A stretch of 64,000 bases of DNA from an uncultured Clostridium sp. (GCA_900548455.1 URKQ01000015.1:1-64000), one strand, 5' to 3'. Positions 1 through 9,113 are shown, numbered from the stretch's first letter. Notes: generated by a model not told the origin, from the letters alone. Numbers and translations: made by a program.

Positions 1-129
1 TTAACAAGGAGGGAACAGGGTCCCCTTCCAACCCCCATTAGGAAAAGCCGTGCACAAGCTGATTAAATTATTGTCTATCATAATTTGTACATTCTATCAC
101 TTTATTTTACTACAGAACCTTATTAAATT
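1..129. other. Window edge, no gene supported
   Basis: The first 60 or so bases are clearly richer in G and C than the surrounding DNA and contain runs such as GGGAACAGGGTCCCC. They could be the end of a longer element cut by the window edge. I see no start codon, RNA fold or protein family that can be supported from this short piece. Confidence 0.3.
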
Positions 130-570
130 TTATCTCAATGCAACATAAATATCAATGTTAGCTTCTTCAAAATCACAGTTTAAATACTCTTCAAAGTCAC
201 CAGTATAACTTCTTTCAAGGTCCATCTTCCAAATTTGTTCCCAAGCAGCAACAACAGCTTTTTGCATATGTCCATGTACAGAAAACTTAGCATATCTTCC
301 AGCTGGAATTACCTTTACATCTAAATCATCATTTTCAACTTTAGATACCTCATTTCCTACTGTAACTAGATATCCATCATCTTTATAATCAGAATATAGT
401 CCTATAGCATACTGATTAGCCTTATTATTAATTCTGTTTGATACACCATTTGCATAAAGATTATTCCATAATCCTCCTATAATTTCTCCCATTCTAGGAT
501 CATTATTACCTGTCTTAGCACTGATCCCAACTAAAGTTTTTTCCTTTAAATTTACGATTTCATAATTCAT
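130..570 (-). CDS. GyrI-like effector-binding domain protein
   Basis: A 146-residue single-domain protein resembling the GyrI/AraC effector-binding fold, which binds small organic ligands. The body matches this family in length and in its middle (residues 60-110, NQYAIGLYSDY then VIPAGRYAKFSVHG) and C-terminal parts (WEQIW followed by an acidic stretch). A GTG five codons upstream is open, but the ATG chosen here has GGAGGT seven bases in front of it. It lies just downstream of a WYL regulator and an AraC-GyrI gene on the same strand, so the three may form a small-molecule sensing set. No DNA-binding part is present, so it may be a stand-alone ligand-binding or gyrase-inhibitor-like protein. 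Specific ligand unknown. Confidence 0.8.
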   Translation of the reverse strand: MNYEIVNLKEKTLVGISAKTGNNDPRMGEIIGGLWNNLYANGVSNRINNKANQYAIGLYSDYKDDGYLVTVGNEVSKVENDDLDVKVIPAGRYAKFSVHGHMQKAVVAAWEQIWKMDLERSYTGDFEEYLNCDFEEANIDIYVALR

Positions 571-655
571 TTTAACTACCTCCACATATTTAACCTTATT
601 GGTTAACTTCTATAAGGTAATTATATCTTTTATAATATGACAGTAGTCTGTCATA

Positions 656-1552
656 TTATAAATACTTCTCAAGCATATTTTTAAGTCTTTCTTTCATTTC
701 TTCTTTTACCCACAAAGGTTCTATAATTTCACAGTACTGTCCAAAAGAAGTTATATATTGAAATATCCATTCTCCCTTTGGATAGTCTATCTCAGCAATA
801 AACCCCTTATCTTCTAAAACTTCAAATTTTTCAAATTCATCATAAACTCTATAAGCTACTTCCTTTGATAATTTCAGTTTTAATTTTACTAACTCTCCTT
901 CATATTCATTTTCATTACTAAATATTTTTGAAGGTGATTTTCGTTGAAATTTATCATTCAATGTTTCCATATTCTTTATTCTTCTTAATTTAAAAAACCT
1001 AAAATCATCTCTAACTTTACAATATCCATATAGATACCAACTAGCTCCTTTAAAGCAAAGCTTCAGAGGTTCAACAATACGATCTATTGATTCTCTCTTT
1101 CCACTGGAGTATTGAAATTGAACTAAGTTTTTGTTAAGAATCGCTTCTTTTAAATCATTAAATATTCTCTTTTCATACTCTGCATTGCCCCAAGAAGAAA
1201 AATCAACTTCTATCCAATCTTCCTTAGACTCACCAAACAAAGATGTAATTTTATTTAAAACTCCACCATCTTCACTTAAATTTACAGAATTAACTGCCTT
1301 CATAGAAGATAAAATTTCTTTCTTCTCTTCATCAGTAAGTACTGCTTTATTTAATACAAAATTAGGAAGTAAAGAAATTCCGCCTCCCTTACCTTTTGTC
1401 ATATAAATAGGTATTCCTGCAGAGGACAAAGTATCAATATCACGATAAATTGTCCTTGTAGACACTTCGAAATAATCTGCCATTTCCTTTGCTGTTACCT
1501 GATTTTTATTTAATAGTATATATATTATTTCAAATAGTCTATTAACCTGCAT
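656..1552 (-). CDS. YafY-type HTH/WYL transcriptional regulator
   Basis: A 298-residue regulator with an N-terminal helix-turn-helix (residues 1-60, TAKEMADYFEVSTRTIYRDI is the recognition part) and a WYL domain around residues 140-215 with the signature segment SWYLYGYC followed by RFFKLRRI. The C-terminal WCX-like extension completes the usual family length of about 300. WYL domains bind nucleic acid or small ligands and switch the regulator. The start has AAGGAGAT a few bases upstream. It precedes the GyrI-like gene by about 85 bases and could regulate it (inference). An opposite-strand ORF inside this gene is not counted. Confidence 0.92.
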   Translation of the reverse strand: MQVNRLFEIIYILLNKNQVTAKEMADYFEVSTRTIYRDIDTLSSAGIPIYMTKGKGGGISLLPNFVLNKAVLTDEEKKEILSSMKAVNSVNLSEDGGVLNKITSLFGESKEDWIEVDFSSWGNAEYEKRIFNDLKEAILNKNLVQFQYSSGKRESIDRIVEPLKLCFKGASWYLYGYCKVRDDFRFFKLRRIKNMETLNDKFQRKSPSKIFSNENEYEGELVKLKLKLSKEVAYRVYDEFEKFEVLEDKGFIAEIDYPKGEWIFQYITSFGQYCEIIEPLWVKEEMKERLKNMLEKYL

Positions 1553-1584
1553 TCTATAATCTCCTTAGATAACTTATTAATTAA

Positions 1585-2445
1585 TTATTTCTTCTCTATA
1601 GGAATCCATACTTCACAAAAGCATTCAGGATCTCCATCTTCTCTATATAATTCAAAATCTGTATCATCAAGCATGTTATATTCTGATCCAGGTAAAAATT
1701 CTTTGTATATTCTATCCCAGACTTCTCCAATACACTGACCATCACTACCTATGCACTTAAAAACAGCCCATAATGTAGGTTTTACTTCCCATATCTTATA
1801 GCCCTCTGGAACTTCACCACCTGCATACTCCATTCCTATTCCATATTTAAAACAATCACTTTCTTTTGATATAGGAGCACAAAGTCCATAGGTATTTTCT
1901 TCCCCTGTCTTCTCTCTTAAAGTTTTAAGAACTCCTTCATTAATGCTTCTTGTCCAAAAATCAGGTATTTCAGTATTATCCTCTTCAGAAATTATGCCAT
2001 TTCTAAAAGCAGCCACCTTTGCAAGTACTTTAAAACTTTCTCTTTCAACAATTTTGTAATCCATAACTGTTCCACCTTCCAATTTAATTTTAATTATTAG
2101 GCGATTGAAAGACTTTAATTGCACTCCATACCCTCTTGCTAATTTAGGAGTAACACCATGAAATCGTGTAAATGCTTTTGTAAAACTCTCTGGAGAATCA
2201 TACCCATACTTTAAAGCTATATCTATAATTTTTGAACTTGTACAGGTTAATTCTTGGCCGGCCATAGAAAGTCTTCGATTTCTAATATACTCATTTACCG
2301 TAATTCCCGTTATCATACTAAAAATTCTATGAAAATGATAGTTAGACATATACACATGTCTTGCAACATCTTCATAATTTATCGGTTCCATAATATTATC
2401 TTCCATAAATTCTATTGCTTTTTGAATACTTTGAATGCAATCCAT
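1585..2445 (-). CDS. AraC family regulator with GyrI-like ligand domain
   Basis: A 286-residue two-domain activator. Residues 1-105 carry two AraC-type helix-turn-helix motifs (NYEDVARHVYMSNYHFHRIF and IIDIALKYGYDSPESFTKAF); residues 130-286 form a GyrI-like effector-binding domain starting DYKIVERESFKVLAKV. This is the Rob/BltR-like layout in which a hydrophobic small molecule alters activation of efflux or detoxification genes. GAGGTGAT precedes the ATG. Together with the WYL regulator and the single-domain GyrI protein next to it, it makes a three-gene sensory group on the same strand. Target genes cannot be read from the sequence. Confidence 0.92.
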   Translation of the reverse strand: MDCIQSIQKAIEFMEDNIMEPINYEDVARHVYMSNYHFHRIFSMITGITVNEYIRNRRLSMAGQELTCTSSKIIDIALKYGYDSPESFTKAFTRFHGVTPKLARGYGVQLKSFNRLIIKIKLEGGTVMDYKIVERESFKVLAKVAAFRNGIISEEDNTEIPDFWTRSINEGVLKTLREKTGEENTYGLCAPISKESDCFKYGIGMEYAGGEVPEGYKIWEVKPTLWAVFKCIGSDGQCIGEVWDRIYKEFLPGSEYNMLDDTDFELYREDGDPECFCEVWIPIEKK

Positions 2446-2507
2446 CTTTAATCACCTCATACTTAAATTGTAAGGATTTTCTCATTTTTCTTCCTAGTCT
2501 ATCTTGC

Positions 2508-2831
2508 TCACTTTTGTCCTACTAGCTTTTCTTTATAACTACAATCTAAAGATAATGATTGTAGTACAAATTTAACATCATTATACAGTTTTTCTAGTTC
2601 ATGATGATAGGTAGCAACTTCTAAAAAGTTAAACTTCTTCACAACGGTTCTATATTGCGGTTTATATGAAATAGTTGCTTTAGTAATTTCATCGTATATT
2701 TGTTTATAAGAAATACCAAGCTTTTTTGCTTCTTCCATTTGAGATTGCTCTCTACATCTTTCATTCCATACTTCATCTTCATTGACTAAAGTGTATCCCA
2801 CATCAAAAAAAATGCATTTTATATTCTCCAT
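2508..2831 (-). pseudogene. HAD-family hydrolase, N-terminal fragment
   Basis: The 107-residue ORF begins with a good HAD motif I (IKCIFFDVGYTLVNED, with both aspartates of DxGxT/L) and continues into a helical cap-like region, then stops. HAD phosphatases are about 220-240 residues; motifs II, III and IV (the Ser/Thr, Lys and acidic pair) are missing, and I found no continuation in other frames of the 60 bases downstream. The frame is probably the remnant of a phosphatase gene cut by a deletion. The ribosome binding site (GGAAGTGAT) is still present, so a short protein may be made but should not be catalytic. Confidence 0.7.
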
Positions 2832-2908
2832 TATATCACTTCCTGTTGATTAATCCCTAAACATTAAAAACCTTCAAATATTATATTATCTGAAGGTTAA
2901 AAATATCA

Positions 2909-3811
2909 TTATTCAAAGTTTTTTTCTATAAATTTAATATAATCCTTTTTTATAACTTCATGAGAATTATTCTTATACCATTCATAGGACTCTTTCAATC
3001 CTTCAAATAAATCCTTTTGTTCTGGCAATAACTTATTCTGTCTAGATACATCTAATATGTATTCATAGTCATAAAAGCTAAAATAATTCCTCTGATTTTG
3101 ATGATTCGTTACATACACTTTTTCTAATGGCGCTCCTACTATTTTATAGCACAATTCTACAAAGATATTTATATCCACTACCTCTTTATTGCCTACATTA
3201 AATATATGGTCCTCAGGATGCATCTCTAGAATTTTTTCAATAATCTTGCACAAATCATTTACATGAAAAAATTGCAACTTCATTTTACCATCCTTAGGAA
3301 TATAAAATTTTCTATTTTTCAATGCACACTCAAAAACAAAGGGCTCTCTATATACATTTTGCATTGGTCCATATAAGTATGGAGGTCTTAAAATATAAGC
3401 ATTAGGAACTCTTGACAAAAGATACTTCTCTCCCTCAACCTTCCCCATTCCATATTTACCCCATATCTTGTTCAAACCAATACCTTGATTCTCAGAAAAC
3501 GGCTTAATATTTATCTCTGGATAAACTGCAGATGAACTAATAAATATATAGTCCTTAAATCCTCCAACAGAGTCCAATATATTTTGAACATCTTTTCGAT
3601 TATAACCACAAACATCTATTATTGCATCAAAAGAGTATTCTTTTAAACAGTCACCTAAATTACTTCTATCTGCACAAATAAACTTAACATTTTCTATTTG
3701 CTCTTTAGTACCTCTATTTAAAACATAGACCTCATAATTATTAGACTGAAAATATTTTGCTACATATTTGCTAACAAATACAGTTCCACCAGTAACTAAT
3801 ATACGTTTCAT
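2909..3811 (-). CDS. NAD-dependent epimerase/dehydratase family protein
   Basis: A 300-residue extended short-chain dehydrogenase. The Rossmann glycine motif at residues 8-14 is GGTVFVS instead of the usual GGTGFIG; this altered form is seen in the branch related to sugar epimerases and CSP41-like proteins. The active site is present: SSSAVYP at 92-98 and the catalytic Tyr-Lys pair in YGMGK at 120-124. PPYLYGP and the C-terminal substrate part follow. It likely acts on a nucleotide sugar in the cytoplasm, but the substrate is not evident. It stands alone between an HAD remnant and the HIT/GNAT group; GAGGTGAT precedes the start. Confidence 0.9.
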   Translation of the reverse strand: MKRILVTGGTVFVSKYVAKYFQSNNYEVYVLNRGTKEQIENVKFICADRSNLGDCLKEYSFDAIIDVCGYNRKDVQNILDSVGGFKDYIFISSSAVYPEINIKPFSENQGIGLNKIWGKYGMGKVEGEKYLLSRVPNAYILRPPYLYGPMQNVYREPFVFECALKNRKFYIPKDGKMKLQFFHVNDLCKIIEKILEMHPEDHIFNVGNKEVVDINIFVELCYKIVGAPLEKVYVTNHQNQRNYFSFYDYEYILDVSRQNKLLPEQKDLFEGLKESYEWYKNNSHEVIKKDYIKFIEKNFE

Positions 3812-3895
3812 GAAATCACCTCATCGGAATCTTCCATTTTTCTTAACAATATTCTAGACATACCTCTATCTCCTTAATGTATATAGCACCATAAA

Positions 3896-4363
3896 TTAAT
3901 ATCCAACTTCTTTCATAAGTTCAAGAAGATTTTCTGTAATTTTTCTTTTTAAATCTCCATATTTCTCCTCTGAATATTCATATTCAGAAGAATATCTTTT
4001 TTCTTTTGGATAAAAATATGATGGTCTACATTTATTTTCATCAGGTTCCCAATCATAACGAGCTTCAATATGGGCATGTAAATAGTGATCGAGATTCATT
4101 AATATTGAATAATTTACTCTCAATGGATTACATGCTTTAATAATTGCATCACCAATCAAGGTCATATCAGTCAAATACTGCGATCTTTCTTTTATTGATA
4201 ATTCATTAAGTGAACTAGCCTTTGGGTATCCTAATAGAACACAATATCCCGGTAAAAATTGATTATCACCAATAACTGCAAACCCACTTTTCATTTTTAC
4301 CATAACCATAGGATTTTGTCCCTTCTCGGCTGAACCTATTCTATCATTTTTCCAATCTTCCAT
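3896..4363 (-). CDS. HIT-like protein
   Basis: A 155-residue protein of the histidine triad fold. The segment LDHYLHAHIEARYDWEP resembles the HxHxH-type active-site region of HIT hydrolases and transferases, and the N-terminal part (VMVKMKSGFAVIGDNQFLPG, VLLGYPK) matches the strand pattern of Ap4A hydrolase-like HIT proteins. The triad is degenerate (HAHIEAR), so hydrolytic activity is uncertain. It is the last gene of a tight group: 20 bases behind a BltD-like acetyltransferase, itself one base behind a Dak-like small protein. GGAGGAA lies upstream of the start. Confidence 0.75.
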   Translation of the reverse strand: MEDWKNDRIGSAEKGQNPMVMVKMKSGFAVIGDNQFLPGYCVLLGYPKASSLNELSIKERSQYLTDMTLIGDAIIKACNPLRVNYSILMNLDHYLHAHIEARYDWEPDENKCRPSYFYPKEKRYSSEYEYSEEKYGDLKRKITENLLELMKEVGY

Positions 4364-4383
4364 AATTAATTTCCTCCATTTAA

Positions 4384-4827
4384 TTATAATTTATATTTAA
4401 ACATCAATTCTCCATTATTCGGATCTATCTCATTCATATCTTGGAAACCAATACTTTTATATAGTTTTTTTGCAATATTATTTTCTTTAACTAAACTTAA
4501 ATATATAGTATCTACCTGGTATTCTCTTAACACTATATCTATAAGTTTAGTCATAGCAGCTTTCCCAATACCCATTCCTTGGTATCTACCATCAATAAGT
4601 ATCCTATCAATCCATGTATGTCTATTGGGTCCAAAACATCCATACATTGCAAATCCAACTATATTACCATTGTAATAAATAGCAACTGGATGCCACTCTT
4701 TATATAAACTTGCTTCTTCCAAACATTCTTCAACTGTTTCAATAAAAGTTTCTTGTTCAGGCTTTACTCTCATACTCTTTACAATATTTATATTATCTTT
4801 ACTTATTTCTTTTATGGAAATATTCAT
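4384..4827 (-). CDS. BltD-like GNAT acetyltransferase (spermine/spermidine type)
   Basis: A 147-residue GNAT with a recognisable acetyl-CoA loop (DGRYQGMGIGKAAM, residues 77-90) and C-terminal ENNIAKKLYKSIGF. Its order of segments (ISIKEISKDN, VEECLEEA, HPVAIYYNGNIVGFAMYG, WIDRILIDGRYQG) closely follows Bacillus BltD, an acetylase of spermine and spermidine. It would acetylate polyamines or a related amine in the cytoplasm. Only one base separates it from the preceding small gene, so translation is likely coupled. Substrate assignment rests on my recognition of the BltD pattern, not on a search. Confidence 0.85.
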   Translation of the reverse strand: MNISIKEISKDNINIVKSMRVKPEQETFIETVEECLEEASLYKEWHPVAIYYNGNIVGFAMYGCFGPNRHTWIDRILIDGRYQGMGIGKAAMTKLIDIVLREYQVDTIYLSLVKENNIAKKLYKSIGFQDMNEIDPNNGELMFKYKL

Positions 4828-4828
4828 A

Positions 4829-5080
4829 TTATCCTCTTAATCCTTTTGATTGTCTTTCCATATCCTCTATAACTATGTCATATATCGCCCCTAATGACGC
4901 ACAATATTCCAATATCTCCCAAGGCGTATTAGTATGAAAGTGAATTTTTATTAACTCATCGTCTCCAACTGCTAGTAAACAATCTCCTTTAAAGTTCTTT
5001 TGAAAGTACTCATTTATTTCATCTTCTGATAAATTTTTCCCTTCTATTAATAATTGTGTATCATATTTAAATTCAAGCAT
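4829..5080 (-). CDS. Stand-alone Dak/FakA C-terminal-like small protein
   Basis: An 83-residue protein resembling the last part of FakA/YloV (the Dak phosphatase-like C-terminal subdomain): YDTQLLIEGKNLSEDEINEY, then GDCLLAVGDDELIKIHFHTN and a helix ending IVIEDMERQ. In FakA this segment follows the ATP-binding DhaL domain and helps bind the fatty-acid-loaded FakB. Here it stands alone with its own GGAGGA site, so it is either a dedicated binding module or a trimmed descendant of a larger gene. It heads a three-gene unit with the BltD-like GNAT and the HIT-like protein. Confidence 0.65.
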   Translation of the reverse strand: MLEFKYDTQLLIEGKNLSEDEINEYFQKNFKGDCLLAVGDDELIKIHFHTNTPWEILEYCASLGAIYDIVIEDMERQSKGLRG

Positions 5081-5246
5081 TTAAATTCCTCCATTTATTT
5101 ATAGTTTATATATTTAATCACCGAAATATTCACAAAATTCCTACAATCTTTTTCTATATCTTATCATTAGTGTATATTTATGTCAATAAATGTTGTTTTA
5201 ATTTTACTTTGTGATAGTTAAAGCCTTAATGAGATTTTCCTAGACA

Positions 5247-5279
5247 TAAAAAAAGCGGTGACTTTGCACCGTTTTTTAA
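5247..5279. terminator. Bidirectional hairpin terminator
   Basis: CGGTG and CACCG arms around a six-base loop, flanked on one side by an A run and on the other by a T run, so it can work on either strand. It ends the minus-strand acetyltransferase gene that follows in this window. Confidence 0.75.
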
Positions 5280-5283
5280 TAAA

Positions 5284-5805
5284 CTAATTATGATTTTTTC
5301 TATAGAAAGAAGAAAATTCATTAATTGTATCATCTTTCATTCTATACACTCTTATATTTTTCACCATGGTTGCTCCCCAATTTTTATAATGACTTGCCGC
5401 TGATTCATTCCAATCATGAACCCACCACTCAAGTCGTGTTCCCCCTCTTTTCTTTGTAATATCTGCTAAACAAGATAACATTGCCTTACCATAACCCTTC
5501 CCCCTCATATTAGGCTCTATATACAAATCAACCAAATGTATCCCTACTTTTCCCTCAAAGGTAGAAAAAGAATTGTAAAAAAACGCAAATCCTATAGGCT
5601 TATCTTTAAACTCTCCTATCAGTGCTTCTGCTCCGTTATCATCAAACATATTCTTTTCTAAGTCTTCCCGTGTTAATGTTACAGCATCTAATTCATTTTC
5701 ATATCTGGCAAGATCCTTAATATATTTTATAATAAGCTCTGAATCTTTTTTTACTGCAAATCTAATATGAAAGTCTTTAATATTAGTACTCATATTATCT
5801 TCCAT
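5284..5805 (-). CDS. GNAT acetyltransferase (diamine acetyltransferase-like)
   Basis: A 173-residue GNAT. IRFAVKKDSELIIKYIKDLA opens the fold, DLYIEPNMRGKGYGKAML is the acetyl-CoA binding loop, and NESAASHYKNWGA is the usual C-terminal helix motif. The length and the motif GFAFFYNSFSTFEGKVGIHLVDLY resemble diamine/spermidine acetyltransferases of the SAT1-like branch. The reading frame is open 12 codons further upstream, but the ATG chosen has AGAGGTG in front. A terminator lies directly downstream, so it is a single-gene unit. Polyamine substrate is an inference. Confidence 0.88.
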   Translation of the reverse strand: MEDNMSTNIKDFHIRFAVKKDSELIIKYIKDLARYENELDAVTLTREDLEKNMFDDNGAEALIGEFKDKPIGFAFFYNSFSTFEGKVGIHLVDLYIEPNMRGKGYGKAMLSCLADITKKRGGTRLEWWVHDWNESAASHYKNWGATMVKNIRVYRMKDDTINEFSSFYRKNHN

Positions 5806-5895
5806 CCATTTTTCACCTCTTGCATAATTGTAGATTATCATATATATTTATGCACTTATAGAATGTTTTAATTACTCTTTTATTTACAAACAATT

Positions 5896-6687
5896 TTAGA
5901 ATATCTTTTCACCATATACTTTATTAAAACATTCATTAGCTTTTTTAGTATATTCAATTGGAGTGGAATTAGGACTTGACAAACCAACATTTTCCCAGTC
6001 TGCAACCCATATTAAATAAGGTTTTAGTGGAAGTGAATCTTTAACTTTGAAATGACATCCATCTCGAATTAAAAGACCATCATTAGCTATTTTGACCATA
6101 TCAAAATAAAGTCTTACTCCAGGAGTATACTCCATGTGAGAGTCCATAATTATTTTCCCATTTTCTTTTGATAACACCACAATTTCACTTGAAATTGAAC
6201 CGTTTGAAAACATTATGTAATCACTAAAATCTTCTGGATCTCCTAATTTCTCACCTACAGGAAACTGTTCCCATGAGTTTTTTTCTTTCTTAAGTGTATT
6301 CCAAGCTTTTAAACAATTATCACCTTTTATACTCTTCCAACAGCTTGACGTTGTACTATGGACCATTACCTTTGATTCATATTCTCTTAAATATGGGTCA
6401 TTAAAGTGATGATTACTATAAGCTATTTTTGCTTCCTTAATATCATCTTCAGAAACTGAAAGTAATATATTTTTACTTAAACTGGTTTGAAACTCTATGA
6501 AATCCATTAAAGACATTTTCCAATTCGAATATTTTTTACTTACATCTATTGTATAGATTGATTTAATCCCTTTACCATTTCTTATCATGTACTCATCAGA
6601 ATCACTTAAATTATACGCTATCCAACTATCATCATGTTTTGCATCAACTATATCATCAGAAAATCCTTTATCAATTCTATATATCAC
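5896..6687 (-). CDS. Conserved hypothetical protein, unknown function
   Basis: A 263-residue soluble protein that I do not recognise. It has no signal peptide or membrane segment. The N-terminal half is rich in charged residues, the C-terminal half has repeated aromatic segments (ISSEIVVLSKENGKIIM, YLIWVADWENVGLSSPNSTP). Its ATG overlaps the stop of the upstream methyltransferase by four bases, which is strong evidence of co-translation, so it may be a partner or substrate-specific companion of that methyltransferase. Function unassigned. Confidence 0.8.
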   Translation of the reverse strand: MIYRIDKGFSDDIVDAKHDDSWIAYNLSDSDEYMIRNGKGIKSIYTIDVSKKYSNWKMSLMDFIEFQTSLSKNILLSVSEDDIKEAKIAYSNHHFNDPYLREYESKVMVHSTTSSCWKSIKGDNCLKAWNTLKKEKNSWEQFPVGEKLGDPEDFSDYIMFSNGSISSEIVVLSKENGKIIMDSHMEYTPGVRLYFDMVKIANDGLLIRDGCHFKVKDSLPLKPYLIWVADWENVGLSSPNSTPIEYTKKANECFNKVYGEKIF

Positions 6688-7418
6688 CTTGCATTCCTCC
6701 TAGATTTTTCAGCCATAATTATAGTAGCCCCATTTATTGAATCAATCACATCAACCTTAGAGAATCCTGCTTGTTTCATTAAAGCTATTTCATGTTCTAA
6801 TGTAAGAGGTGTGTCAAAGTGAATAAAAACGTCTTCATTAATATTGATTTTTTTCCGTTTTTCCTTACATACCTTAAATAATAATTCTTCCTCTTCTTCA
6901 CAACATGCTATATAGTCACATTCAATATAAATTCCATCATCCTTTAAGGAATTATAAATTTTTTCAAACAATTGTTGCTTACGTTTCATAGTAAAATGAT
7001 GCAAACTTTCAAAGGAAATAACTGTGTCATAAGTATTTTCACTTAGTTTCACAGAAAAATAATCATCACATATCAAATTCATTGATTTATCTGAAAATTT
7101 TTGTTGAAGCTTTTCTAACATTGCAGTGCATAAATCAATTCCAGTAATATCTACTTTAGGTAGCCTATTAAAAATATGTTCAAGTTCCAAACCTGTCCCA
7201 CATCCCAAATCAAGAATTTTTTTAGAATCTATAGCTATTAATTCAGCGAAACGTATATATGCATCCTTCCATAAAGACATATGGTCTTCATATCCATTAA
7301 TTCTTGCCGCAAAGAAATCGCCCATAAATTCAAGCTTTGTATCCTTAATGCTTTCAATCCAATCTTTTAAATCTTTCATATATTCATCAATGTTTTCCCT
7401 TATAACTATATCATTCAT
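6684..7418 (-). CDS. Class I SAM-dependent methyltransferase
   Basis: A 244-residue Rossmann-fold methyltransferase. Motif I is ILDLGCGTGLELEHIF (SAM-binding glycines), motif II has GIDLCTAMLEKL and the post-motif segment VISFESLHHF supports an N- or small-molecule methyltransferase of the Methyltransf_25 type. The last four bases overlap the start of the unknown 263-residue gene, making a two-gene unit. The ATG has GGGGGT upstream at a slightly long distance. Methyl acceptor not deducible. Confidence 0.88.
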   Translation of the reverse strand: MNDIVIRENIDEYMKDLKDWIESIKDTKLEFMGDFFAARINGYEDHMSLWKDAYIRFAELIAIDSKKILDLGCGTGLELEHIFNRLPKVDITGIDLCTAMLEKLQQKFSDKSMNLICDDYFSVKLSENTYDTVISFESLHHFTMKRKQQLFEKIYNSLKDDGIYIECDYIACCEEEEELLFKVCKEKRKKININEDVFIHFDTPLTLEHEIALMKQAGFSKVDVIDSINGATIIMAEKSRRNAR

Positions 7419-7500
7419 ATATAAATACCCCCACTATCTCTATTATAAGAATAATCAATCTTATTAAACAACCTAATTTTTGTTCATGAAAGAAAATTAA

Positions 7501-7536
7501 GGTACTGTCCCACTAATTATTTAGTTTGACAGCACC
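7501..7536 (-). terminator. Terminator of the lipoprotein gene
   Basis: On the minus strand the arms GGTGCTGTC and GACAGTACC enclose an inner ACTAA/TTAGT pairing and are followed by a T-rich stretch. It lies just after the stop of the 201-residue lipoprotein gene. Confidence 0.7.
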
Positions 7537-7542
7537 TATCTG

Positions 7543-8148
7543 CTATAGTTGACCATATATATCAAAAATTCTCCAGTTATCATAATCTACTGAATTTACA
7601 ACAACAAAGTATCTAGTCCAATCACCACTACCAAATTGAGCAGTCTTATCATACTCCTCTGTTAATTTGTTAGTATAATTTACTTCATAAATCTCATATT
7701 CTATTGGATTATATTCCTTTAATTTTTCCATATACTCATAATACTTAATCCCGTTTTCCTTACTTATATATTCATTATCCTCCATTTTTCTTATACTATG
7801 AACCGTAATTTCTTCAGTATATAGTCCCTTATTATAATTATCCTTGTAAGTCTGTGGAAAATAATTATAAGTTTCATTGTCAATAAAAATGTTGTTAAAC
7901 TCATCGTAATTATCATTAATTAGCACCTTAAAATAATCAATAATAACTTTCTCTGGATTTGAACTGGTCTTTACCTCCGAAATAAAAAATCTTGATCCAT
8001 TTTTTATTTCTTCATCTTTAGACTCTACCGATTCAGAATTTCTTTTAAACAGAATTTCTTTTCCATTGTTTTTATTTGCACATCCTGTAAAATTCCAAGT
8101 AATTAAAATGCATAAGCAAATCGTTATTAGATTTTTTGTATATTTCAT
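7543..8148 (-). CDS. Lipoprotein, DUF4829-like
   Basis: A 201-residue secreted protein with a Lys-rich start, a hydrophobic segment and a lipobox FTGC at residues 20-23, so it should be anchored to the outer face of the membrane through a diacylglyceryl cysteine. After a polar linker the domain (residues 60-201: PEKVIIDYFKVLINDNYDEF to DNWRIFDIYGQL) resembles NTF2-fold DUF4829-type domains common in Firmicute lipoproteins. It is a single gene with its own terminator. Role unknown; extracellular ligand binding or regulation of a sigma/anti-sigma pathway are possibilities only. Confidence 0.75.
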   Translation of the reverse strand: MKYTKNLITICLCILITWNFTGCANKNNGKEILFKRNSESVESKDEEIKNGSRFFISEVKTSSNPEKVIIDYFKVLINDNYDEFNNIFIDNETYNYFPQTYKDNYNKGLYTEEITVHSIRKMEDNEYISKENGIKYYEYMEKLKEYNPIEYEIYEVNYTNKLTEEYDKTAQFGSGDWTRYFVVVNSVDYDNWRIFDIYGQL

Positions 8149-8427
8149 ACTACTATCTACTCCTTACAAATTACAACCTATATATAATACGAAATAAATA
8201 AAAAATTATATCTATGTTAAATTAAAATTTTATTTTAGATATGTGTTCTATTACTATGAAATAGCATAAATATCTATTTTCTCTTAATTAACTTATATTT
8301 ATTAAAACATGCTTTTTCCAGAACTAATTACATATAAGTTCTTGAATTATTGGTAAAATATGAGATAATAAGAAGAAATATCCCAAAAGATACCCTCTAT
8401 ATATAACAATAAAAGGAGGAATAAATC

Positions 8428-9066
8428 ATGAAACAGCAAGATTACTGGAATGGTGTGTCAGAAAAAAAAGAGTTTTCTACTCCATTCCAAGCTAATGAAT
8501 TTTCTAAATATGTAAAAAGGAACAATGTAATTTTAGATGTAGGATGCGGCTATGGTAGAACACTCCATGAACTATATCATGATGGCTATACAAAACTGAT
8601 TGGTATTGATTTTTCATCTGGTATGATAGAAAGAGGTAGAAAAGAGTTCCCCTATCTTGATTTACATATAATGAAGTCGGGTACAATTAATCTTTCAGAT
8701 AAAAGCGTTGATGCAGTAATTCTTTTTGCTGTTTTAACATGTATACGTACAAACAAAGAACAAATACAATTATTGAAAGAAATTAAGCGGGTACTAAAAC
8801 CAAATGGCATTTTGTATGTTAATGATTTTTTATTAAATACAGACAAACGAAATACCTCACGCTACGAAAAATTCAGTTCAATCTATGGAATTTATGGCAT
8901 CTTCCAATTGCCAGAGGGAGTAGTATGTCGTCACCATACTGAAACATGGATTAAAGAGCTTTTATCAGATTTTTTAGAACTAGAGTACAATCAGCTATCA
9001 TTTACAACAATGAATGGCCATAAGTCAAATGGTTTCTATTTCATAGGGGAGTTAAAGGACATATAA
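8428..9066 (+). CDS. Class I SAM-dependent methyltransferase
   Basis: A 212-residue methyltransferase and the first plus-strand gene in the window. Motif I is VILDVGCGYGRTLHEL, followed by GIDFSSGMIERGRKEF and the motif IV region VDAVILFAVLTCI; a C-terminal segment rich in aromatic and His residues (VVCRHHTETW) may form the acceptor pocket. AAGGAGGA precedes the start. It is transcribed away from the DUF4829-like gene across a 280-base divergent spacer and ends before a long bidirectional hairpin, so it forms its own unit. Acceptor unknown. Confidence 0.9.
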   Translation: MKQQDYWNGVSEKKEFSTPFQANEFSKYVKRNNVILDVGCGYGRTLHELYHDGYTKLIGIDFSSGMIERGRKEFPYLDLHIMKSGTINLSDKSVDAVILFAVLTCIRTNKEQIQLLKEIKRVLKPNGILYVNDFLLNTDKRNTSRYEKFSSIYGIYGIFQLPEGVVCRHHTETWIKELLSDFLELEYNQLSFTTMNGHKSNGFYFIGELKDI

Positions 9067-9113
9067 TAATTTTATTTCACGTCTTTTATACTTAATTTCT
9101 GATCCCAAGTTTA

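Noticed and set aside
1131..1406. Plus-strand frame of 91 codons inside the WYL regulator
   Set aside because: It is the mirror of a well-supported gene, has no ribosome site and no family resemblance.
7419..8427. Riboswitch in the divergent spacers around the lipoprotein gene
   Set aside because: Only the terminator hairpin is present; no conserved aptamer core was recognised there or upstream of any other gene.
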